A stretch of DNA of 64,000 bases from assembly GCA_014281115.1 (NCBI GenBank), contig JACONQ010000018.1, positions 744,001-808,000 of the forward strand. The letters run 5' to 3'. Made by a program: the position numbers and the translations under genes. Under the pieces are notes generated by a model. The model had not been told where the DNA came from, did not search any database, and saw only the letters and a list, made by a program, of their open reading frames with translations. This DNA is from Laburnicola sp. R22_1 (lineage: Eukaryota; Ascomycota; Dothideomycetes; Pleosporales; Didymosphaeriaceae). This document shows positions 56,633 through 64,000 of this stretch, piece after piece (the first letter of the stretch is position 1; the number at the start of each line of letters is the position of its first letter).

Positions 56633-57422
56633 GGATGGCATAGACTTCAAGGAGACAAGAATAAAACAGGCATACATATTACAGACAATACATAATAAGA
56701 TGATTGAAAATTTCGAGCATCGGTAATAAGTAGATGCCCCGCCGCCTATCCACTTCCAACCTCCTCCACCGTACACCAGCCACTACCATAAACAGACACA
56801 ATGCAAGCACCAGCCCACTACCTTACCAAACGTAGAGAAACAGAAACGAAGGCATCCATGCACGAACCCTGGCTATAACTTCCGCTCATATAGCTATATT
56901 AATTTCACCATGTTTTCATAGTGGGGGTCCCCATCTGCACGTAAGCCTCCTAATTTTACGACCTCACCTCTACCGACAGTCTGCCCAAACAGGGCACCTC
57001 ATACATGGCCGCGAACGACGACCACTCGTGCACGGACATGTACACTCGAAAGCAGGCAAAGCACCACAACGCAGACACGAATCTTCAAAATTATTCAGTT
57101 CTTCACGATAGCCTTTTATACTAACCCCGCCATTTCGTCCTCCATTTGCTCTTCATATAATACAACAAGGCCATACATTACAGGTAGGTCGTGACGCGCG
57201 TTCAACCGTAGGCAAACTCGCTCGCTCGCTCGATAACGCAGGATACCCATACGTGCCAGTAAATAAGACAAACAAAGGAAACGTGGATAACGAGCGCACA
57301 AGAGCCCGACCGAGAAAACAAACCATACCAAAATAACGCCGACTGGGTATCGAGAAAGTGGAGGGCCAAATGAGGTACCACCCCATGTGTCCGCCCGAGC
57401 ATCAACACACCGCTTGCTGCTC
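56633..57422. other. Convergent 3' intergenic region
   Basis: It lies between the BTB gene (+) and the coiled-coil gene (-). It has a CTCGCTCGCTCGCTCG run near 57217. Overlapping minus-strand frames at 57116-57457 are not supported as genes. Confidence 0.5.
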
Positions 57423-59588
57423 TCAAAGCCGTACTCCCTTGCCGCTAAAGAAGCCACTTCCGAACCCCACCTCCGCCGGCGTTGCCCAATCCTCCAGACT
57501 CACCCTACTACTGGTTCTGCTCGCACTCCTCTCATACGCCTCTCTATCACCTTTGTCCTTATCCGCATTCACAACTTCACTCGCCCTCGGTGTTCTCGAC
57601 TCATTTGGCACAACTATCGCATCCGGTGAGGGTGTCGGGTAAGACGGCGACGTTGTGCTGATGAGTCTCTGCACGAGGGAGTGTAAGTCGGCCAGATCCC
57701 GCTGGAGAGCGGATACCTGTGCTTCGAGGAGTTTGCGGGCGTGGCGCTCACGTTGGAGTGAATTGTGGAGGGTTGTGAGCTGGGATGGTATATCGGAAGG
57801 GGCGGTGCTGGTGTCTCCAGTGTGCATAGAGGTGGAAGCCGGGAATTCATTGACGGCAGAGAGAGGCTGGGTTTGCAGAGCCTCCGACGCGGGCAACTCG
57901 TCTTCGTACTGGCGAAAGTGGAGGGTGTTGTTGCTTCCCTTGCTCGAGTGATGGGAGCCTTGCCGCTGGCTCGAGGCCGAAGAGCTTCTATTGCGGGATC
58001 TCCGTCCTTTTGGTGCGTTTTCGAGGATGATGGTTTGTCTGTTGCTATGGCCGGACATGCGGCGCACGGAGGTCTCGAGCGTGCGCATTTTCTCTTCTAG
58101 ATGCATCACGCGCTCCCCGATAGACACGCGCCGCTCCAAGGGAGCTGGCGGAGCCACAGGCTCTTCCGAGTCCTCGTCATCTGAAAAATCGCTCTTCAGG
58201 TCGCCAAAGTTGAAGGCTTCGACTGGAAGCTGGATTTGAGACATGTCCTGATCAGGTTGCGTTATTGGCGGCGGATGATGAGCGGAAATCAACTCGGCCA
58301 TAGGCACTTCTGGCTGTTGGGTGGTATCCCTGGTTTCGATACTTCGCACCGTCTCCACTGTTTGCGCTGTGCGTGGCCGTGGCGTGTTCGTGCTATGCAC
58401 ACTTCCAGATGCGTAGCTGCTCCTCCAATATCGAATCTCGGCGCTTCGTCTCCGTTCACCAGACGGTCTACCTTTGATGAGTTCGCGCAAGTTCCCTGCA
58501 CTCCGCGACCTGCGCTTTGATTGTATGGAATGAGCTGATTGCCGAGCATGAGACGGGCTGGACAACGCAATACCAATTTGTGGCGAGGGTATAGTGTCCC
58601 CTTCCTGCCGCTCTTCCCACGTCTCCAGTTGTTTGTGTCGTCCATTCAAGCTCTGCGTTTCAGACATGGCGTGAACGTTCGGGAGGGTCGCTCTTCGGCG
58701 GCTGAAGTCTGGCGCGCGATCTTTGAACATGAGATAGTCATGCGGTGGACTGATTTCTTGCGGAGCATTCACATTCATGGGAAACGGAAGATGTTGTCCC
58801 AGTGGGTTGATGGGCTCAACGTCTTCCACATCCAAGTCCGAGATGCGCGGTCGACGAACCGGCGGGTGTCTTTCCGACGATGGTCTTGTTATTACGGTGT
58901 TCTGAAATCGGATTAGTTCCATCAGATAGAGAAGAAGGAAGAAACCTACACTCACGCGCTGAGATTGAGATTGAGATTGGCGTTGAGTCTGCGCTCGTTG
59001 CACCGTCTGTAACTCGTCCTCGTGCGGCTCGTCCCTGCTCCTCCGCCCAAACATCTTGCGAAAGACATTTCGTAGACCGCTCTTGCGCTTCTTCTTGGTC
59101 GACAGCCTTGTGGGTGTTTCTGGGGTTGGCGGGAGGGGACTCGGAGTGCTGTACGAGGCTGGCTCGACAAGGCTACCCCGCTGCTCCTCGGGCGTGGTTT
59201 GCCTGCGGACGGGCACATGTTTTGGCGGTGACTGGCGCTGCTCCTCCCGTATGTGAGGTTGATTCTCCGGCATTGGAGGTGGACTCTCTGTCTGGGCGAA
59301 GTTCTGGTCGGGAGGTTCTTGGTGCGTAACAGGAGGAGCTCGAGGTGGGTCCGGGGGATGGTGGGTATGGTTCAATGGCGTATCTTGCGGCGGCGATGAC
59401 GACAGAGCACCGTGGTGTTCCTCGAATTCTTTCTCTTCTTCCTCATTCAGTGGCATGTCCTCGGTGAGGGGTATGGGTCCACTGATTTTGAGGTCTCCCC
59501 GGCGGATAGCCTCGGCCTTCCAGCTCGAACGCTGCAGGTTGCCTTTGAGACTCATGTTGGGAACGACCGAATCGTCTTGTGTGAGCAT
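57423..59588 (-). CDS. Low-complexity protein with coiled coils, 703 aa
   Basis: Two exons, 59588-58956 and 58901-57423. The 54-bp intron (GTGAGT..TTTCAG) is a multiple of three and can be read through, so the unspliced frame would be 721 codons. The family is not recognised. The N-terminal part has an acidic stretch (NEEEEKEFEEHH), long Pro-rich disorder and a basic patch (KKKRKSGLRNVFRKMFGRR) that could bind nuclear import or membrane partners. Two coiled coils follow: around residues 470-500 (ERVMHLEEKMRTLETSVRRM) and 583-622 (LQRERHARKLLEAQVSALQR). It looks like a regulatory or scaffold protein of filamentous ascomycetes. The start at 59588 is the first ATG; MSLKGNL 11 codons later is possible. 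Confidence 0.8.
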   Translation of the reverse strand: MLTQDDSVVPNMSLKGNLQRSSWKAEAIRRGDLKISGPIPLTEDMPLNEEEEKEFEEHHGALSSSPPQDTPLNHTHHPPDPPRAPPVTHQEPPDQNFAQTESPPPMPENQPHIREEQRQSPPKHVPVRRQTTPEEQRGSLVEPASYSTPSPLPPTPETPTRLSTKKKRKSGLRNVFRKMFGRRSRDEPHEDELQTVQRAQTQRQSQSQSQRVSVGFFLLLYLMELIRFQNTVITRPSSERHPPVRRPRISDLDVEDVEPINPLGQHLPFPMNVNAPQEISPPHDYLMFKDRAPDFSRRRATLPNVHAMSETQSLNGRHKQLETWEERQEGDTIPSPQIGIALSSPSHARQSAHSIQSKRRSRSAGNLRELIKGRPSGERRRSAEIRYWRSSYASGSVHSTNTPRPRTAQTVETVRSIETRDTTQQPEVPMAELISAHHPPPITQPDQDMSQIQLPVEAFNFGDLKSDFSDDEDSEEPVAPPAPLERRVSIGERVMHLEEKMRTLETSVRRMSGHSNRQTIILENAPKGRRSRNRSSSASSQRQGSHHSSKGSNNTLHFRQYEDELPASEALQTQPLSAVNEFPASTSMHTGDTSTAPSDIPSQLTTLHNSLQRERHARKLLEAQVSALQRDLADLHSLVQRLISTTSPSYPTPSPDAIVVPNESRTPRASEVVNADKDKGDREAYERSASRTSSRVSLEDWATPAEVGFGSGFFSGKGVRL

Positions 59589-60808
59589 GAAAACGATGGT
59601 GCACTCGACAGAGCATGCGAAACACAGGTGACGGGCGTTGCAGATGAAGATGTAGCTAGCAAGAGAAGCCGGAAGACTCCAACTAGGCTTTCATGACCCT
59701 AGACAGCAGTTTGAAAGGGCAAATGGACATTAGACGTAACTAGCGTGGGTAGCATCAAGTCGTGGTGCGACGGTGGAAAGAGGCCAAGCGGGCGGCCACG
59801 GTGGGTTGCGGACTGCGCAAGAATCAATGCCAAAGACTAGCAATGGGGAAAAAGGACGGGAGAACGAGTGACGAGGTGCGAAAGCGAGGCGGACGACGAG
59901 GACGACGAGGCCGAGGACGGGCAGCAGGTATGACTAGGTATCAAACGCAAGCGTCATGTACGGGGGAAGCGCATGGCGGAGGGAGAGCCTATGGATGGAT
60001 CATGGCGCATAGCGAATTGAGGAAACGGGCCGCGGGCAAAGCGGGCGTGGGAGCGGGCCAGCAGGCGAGGTTATAATGGCAGCGTGGGCGTGGTCAGGAC
60101 TCAGGACTCCGCAGAGGCGAAGGCGAGCTCCAGCAGGCGGATGGAGCTCGCAGGCTGGACTGCTGCATGCATGTTTGGAAAAGAGTCGACAGGCCACGGC
60201 CGTGCCAGAGGCTGGGCTAGCGGGCTGCATGGGCATGGGGCCCACGGGCAGCGGGAGGCGAGGATGGCGTTTCAGAGCTGCGCACGCAGATGGGGAGGCC
60301 GGGGGGTGACAGCCGAGGAGGCCCTGGGCGGCTCGCGAGCCGCAGGACGGCTGACGACGCAGGCCGTGTGTGTGTGTGTGTGCGTGTAGGTAGGGACCGT
60401 AGGGTGAGGGTGAGGGTGTGGGTGTGTAACATGTTTCGTGCTCACTCACGGCCATTCCCGCAGCAGCGTTTTATTATTTCACTACTGCGCGCGTGCGGCA
60501 ACTTTGATGACGACCACGACTGCGACTGCGACTATTCCGCCTCCGCCTGCGACCATTCCGCCTGCGCCTGCGACCACGTGCCGGCACCGTGTAGTCTGAC
60601 TATCGTCGACTGGATTGGGATGGATGGGATGGATGGAGCGTCTCGCGTCTGCAAGCCGAGTCACGCCGCATGCATGCAGCCACTCCACTGCAGCAACCTT
60701 TCGGCGCACCCCGATACACTCTGCATACACAGTGCCCTAACCCCGATGGCGCCGCAACGTGCATCCCCTTCTGCTCTTGCTGCCGCGTTGCCACGGCTGC
60801 CAACCTGC
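59589..60808. other. Intergenic region with simple repeats
   Basis: It contains a (GT)n tract at 60366-60388 and GGTGAGGGTGAGGGTGTGGG at 60402-60421. A near-tandem CTGCGACTGCGAC / CCGCCTGCGACCATT tract lies at 60518-60580. The long plus-strand frame 60290-61369 is antisense to the helicase gene over its second half and has no family features. Confidence 0.55.
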
Positions 60809-63380
60809 TCACCCGCCACCCTCCTCCACGTACCGGTACACGTCGGCCACGTCGGGATACCGCAGGTCCGCCCTGTCCTCGAGAAAGTCCATCCACGCGC
60901 GGAGAAAGAGGCTGCCCCTGTCAAAGGACGGATTAGCACACGGAGCGTGCAGTGTGAGACGGCGAGGGGCAGAGCGTCTTGTCGCACAGCCAAAACAAGC
61001 CGCCTCCTCGGGTCGCGTCAAACGTTCAGGGTCGGGAAGCGGCGCCGGCGCCAAGTCGACAAGGTACCAACACGGGGAACTGGACCCAAGTACGTACCTG
61101 CCAACCGTGGCCGAGTCCCCAATAACACACAGATGCCGCTTTGGGCGCGTCATCGCCACTACGCCCTGTTAGCCGCCGCGCTTGGACGCTGCCGACGTGA
61201 ACGAGTGAGCTTGTCTGTCTGGCCTTACCGTTCAGCCGACGCTTCTCCCCCAGGAACCCAACCTCGTGCTCGGCGTTGCTCCTCACCAGGCTCACAATCA
61301 CCCCTTCCTTCTCCCGGCCCTGGAACCCGTCCACCGACCCGAGCTCGATGCCTGGATAGGCTTCTTTGAGCATCCCAGAAAGCAATGCTAGCTGCCAACG
61401 AATCGCCGTCAGTCAAGTCATGCCACACACCACGCCTCCTGCAGCCCCGTGCCTTCAGGCAGCCAATGTCATGCATGGAGATCGCCCAACATACCTGGCC
61501 ATTGTATGGCGTAACCACCGCCATGTCCTCTGCTTTGACGCCTGCTTCCGTGAGACGGTGGACATGGAGCTTGACCAGCGCCGCTTCGGCCTCGTTGCAC
61601 TTGCTGTCGCCGAGACCCATGCCTTTCCCACCCTTCCTCATCTCCTCGTCCTCCGACTTCTCGGGGAAATCGCCCCCTTGAGTATCCCAGAACACAATAG
61701 CTTCGCGCGTGTCGTTGCTATCCTCAACTGGGTAGGGCAGATCTTTAAGCAGTCTGTGTTTCACAGCATCGGCAGCGACCAGTTTCGAATCGTATAGCTC
61801 TGCAGAAGGAAATTCCATGATGCTCTCGTGCATGCGATATTGCGTTGTTAGCATCCGTTTGATGGACGGGCCATGGAGGGCGAGTAGCCTGTCAAACAGT
61901 GTCGTCTCCAACGTCATGTTCGATGCTACCGCCTTCTTGTCCTCATTCTTCTTCTGTTCCTTCTTCGTCGCTTGCACCTCTTTTGAATTCAGCGACTTGA
62001 TAGTAGGCGGCAGCTGCAGATGGTCGCCGGCAAGTACCAGCTTGGATGCTTTGACCCACAACAGTGGCACCCAGCATTGAGCCTCCAAGGCCTGGCTCGC
62101 CTCGTCGACGATTACAACGTCGAACTCCTGCCCTTTGAGGTGGAAGCCACCGGCTCCATGTAATGTCGCGAGCACGACCTTGCTGCTGCGGACCAAGTTC
62201 TCAACGCAGCCCCTTTCCCGCTCTCTATACTCCTTTCGGAGAAGTTTTAGCTCCGTGTAGATCTGTCGCCGTTCTTTGGCGTTTCGCGTCTTTCGGATAC
62301 TGCCCTGCTTGTCGTCCATTTCTTTTCGTATGTCCTGGACAAGAGCCGCAGCTTCCGAGGTGCGTGTGAGCACATCGAGAGAGTGACTTAAGACGGACGG
62401 TAGCAGACGTGCAGGATGTCCCAGACGTATCATAGAAACCTTGTGTGGAGCGAGCCGCTCGACTATGTTGTCGACGGATATGTTGGATGGGCCGCACACG
62501 AGAATGCGAAGCTTTTGTTTGAGTAGCTGCAATATCAGCTCCATGACTGTATGGGTCTTGCCAGTTCCGGGAGGGCCGTGGATCAGGGCGATCTCGCGTG
62601 ATGCGAGAGCAAATTTGATGGCCTCTTTCTGGCTATCGTTCAAAGACGGGTCATTCCATGCAAGCTTGTGAAGAGGATTCGATGGGTCGTTCAGATCTGA
62701 CGGGAGAGGCGAAGGTGAGTCTTGGCCAAACAACACTCGCATGAAAGGCGTATAGTCTTGATCAGAGAGCTTCTGAAGGCTGCTCATAGTTTGGCCCATT
62801 CTGTTCTAGTCAATATCACCGCAGTTTGGTACATTGAAGTCGATGCATACCGCTTGTACGTGACATGGTTGGCCAATTTGACCCTGCACTTAGCATTAGC
62901 TCTATGGTTCACTACACCCAGGGATGCCCCCACTGACAGCCATAGCTTCCCACCACTGGGGATATCGGCATCTTCCTTTTCGAGCACGATCTCGACCATC
63001 TCACGCCGCAGTCGTAGCACGACACCTTCGACGCCCTTGTTCGCGAGCTCTCGCTTCTCCGATTTCTTCGCACTGCCAGCAGGCTGATCCTGAACCGCAA
63101 CGATATCGCCCACTCTGATGCCGTGTTCGGGAAGGTCCGGCTTGGCACCTTTGGTCACGACGGCGGGATCGAGTCCGAGCTCAACGACTGTCTTGCCGCC
63201 GAGGCCGGTGCGCACAGAAGCAACATTCAGATTCAGCATCGCCAGGCCTGCACGGGAAAGCGCCGTGGGCGTGTGTGACGACAGAAGCGCATTTGTCTCT
63301 GCGAGCTCGGCTTGCAGCTCGGCATCCAGAAGGGTGAGCTGAGAGGCGGCAAACGAGGGGATGTCTGTTGGGCTGAGCAT
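60809..63380 (-). CDS. SMUBP-2/Hcs1-type superfamily 1 DNA helicase, 722 aa
   Basis: Five exons: 63380-62851, 62800-61495, 61391-61229, 61158-61098 and 60917-60809. Introns are 50, 103, 70 and 180 bp. The frame is kept across all joins. The ATG at 63380 is chosen because the family's N-terminal block follows directly ([20 protein letters not shown], then [12 protein letters not shown]). Helicase motifs: Walker A GPPGTGKT near residue 252; DEASQA (motif II); GDHLQLPPT (III); TTQYRMH (IV); [11 protein letters not shown] (V); [12 protein letters not shown] (VI), assembled across the third intron. The end [20 protein letters not shown] matches the family. These are ATP-dependent 5'-3' helicases (IGHMBP2 in animals, Hcs1 in yeast) linked to DNA polymerase alpha and RNA metabolism. 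An apparent GTG start at 63467 is not used. Confidence 0.93.
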
Positions 63381-63597
63381 AGCGTTGAGTTTGTTCGGCA
63401 GAGAGGGCTGTGAGGCTGCCCAGGTGGTAACCTGGGTGGATGACAAAGGGTGGGGGCTTATGGACACGTGATGCGTCCAGCCCAGAGCATTTCACTTCCG
63501 GGCGCCTCTGATTGGCCACTGCGCCGCGGCGCGCTCCTCCTTTGCTTTCCTTCCAAAGCACCTGCTTCTGCCTTCACCGTCCCCCCCATCGTCCTCA
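63381..63597. promoter_or_regulatory. Divergent promoter region
   Basis: 217 bp separate the starts of the helicase gene (-) and the next gene (+). No TATA box was seen. CACGTGATGCG (63465-63475) contains a CACGTG E-box. Confidence 0.45.
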
Positions 63598-64000
63598 ATG
63601 CGAACCTCGCGCATATCTCGCGACACGTCCACGATCCTTGCGGCAACTCGCCATCGGCGTCTATTACGTCGCAGCCCTGGCCGTGTCGCGAATGTCAGGG
63701 AACGCGAGTCAGAATCAGCGGTTCGCGCCCACTCTGAGTCGGAATTGAGTTCAGTGCCCGAGTCATCAGCCTCAGACAGCAGCGAGCCGATGGTGAGCAG
63801 GAAGCGAAAGAGGCGAAAGCCTGCCCTCGACACTGTGAAGCCCGAGGTCGATGAGGGCTCGATTGCAGCAACTGCGTCTCCGAAGGAGAGCAGGCCTAGA
63901 AAGGCGCGGCGGGCCCCCGCGAAGAAGGTTGCTGGGAAGGATGGTGAAGGACCCCAGAAAACGTAATGCCTACCTATACGACACACACTAACAATGTAGA
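63598..64000 (+). CDS. Basic, low-complexity N-terminus of a gene cut by the window edge
   Basis: The frame opens with MRTSRISRDTSTILAATRHR and continues Ser/Glu-rich, then Lys/Arg-rich (SRKRKRRKPALDTVKPEVDE, RPRKARRAPAKKVAGK). This looks like a nuclear protein with bipartite import signals. The frame stops at 63964, but at 63963 a GTAATG donor is followed by ACTAAC (branch word) and TAG at 63997-63999. An intron and further exons beyond the edge are therefore likely. The N-terminus recalls those of fungal endonuclease III-type DNA glycosylases, but no domain is present in the window. Treat the function as unknown. Confidence 0.5.

Noticed and set aside
56264..56776. 170-codon minus-strand frame
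   Set aside because: Antisense shadow of BTB exon 3 and its 3' UTR.
60290..61369. 359-codon plus-strand gene
   Set aside because: Antisense to helicase exons 3-5 and to the intergenic region; composed of simple-sequence residues; the minus-strand helicase has all family motifs.
62784..63467. Helicase start at 63467
   Set aside because: The codon there is GTG; the first ATG in frame is at 63380 and agrees with the family's N-terminus.

Overview
The window looks like a filamentous ascomycete, most likely a dothideomycete (Pleosporales-like). The protein-coding genes have short introns (about 47-180 bp) with GTRNGT-type donors. The window also alternates between balanced gene-bearing DNA and long AT-rich stretches that carry the marks of repeat-induced point mutation (RIP): TpA-rich sequence, and stop codons where Gln or Trp is expected. 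The taxon is an inference; the two-compartment layout is plain in the sequence.

Bases 1-36030 are a RIP-degraded transposon graveyard that can be untangled layer by layer. A pogo-type DNA transposon (P1, 3804-13403) was split first by a small tRNA/SINE-like insert (4799-5434) and then by a complete chromodomain Ty3/gypsy element (G1, 5649-12393, TSD TATTC). A second, inverted pogo copy (P2, 14170-16675) sits inside a dispersed repeat and carries a hardly mutated solo LTR (15818-16109). A Tc1-type element (17887-27045) was split by a second gypsy element (G2, 18953-26405, TSD GTAAG). Another 281-bp retroposon (29394-29674) is flanked by a 13-bp target duplication, and its empty site is also present in the window.

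Bases 36046-37277 are a GC-rich island with one 174-codon gene. Its upstream region and TATA box are the unmutated version of an LTR-like repeat that occurs three more times in RIPped form. Bases 37293-39780 are AT-rich again and hide a RIP-killed, three-exon histone H3-family gene (38445-38990).

Bases 39785-44035 are normal gene space. They hold a small secreted protein (40389-41036, +) and, convergent to it, a five-exon siderophore/iron MFS transporter (41538-43525, -) with tandem GATA-factor sites upstream.

Bases 44052-52747 hold two copies of one pogo family (A1, A2). Each is interrupted by a different second pogo element (B in A1, C in A2), and each copy shows the empty site of the other. 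In all five pogo families of the window, the terminal inverted repeats contain two tandem 17-bp motifs.

Bases 52748-54290 are AT-rich and unidentified. From 54300 to the end is ordinary gene space: a BTB/POZ protein (55773-56632, +), a 703-residue low-complexity coiled-coil protein (57423-59588, -), a SMUBP-2/Hcs1-like DNA helicase (60809-63380, -) and the 5' end of a basic protein gene running off the right edge (63598-64000, +).
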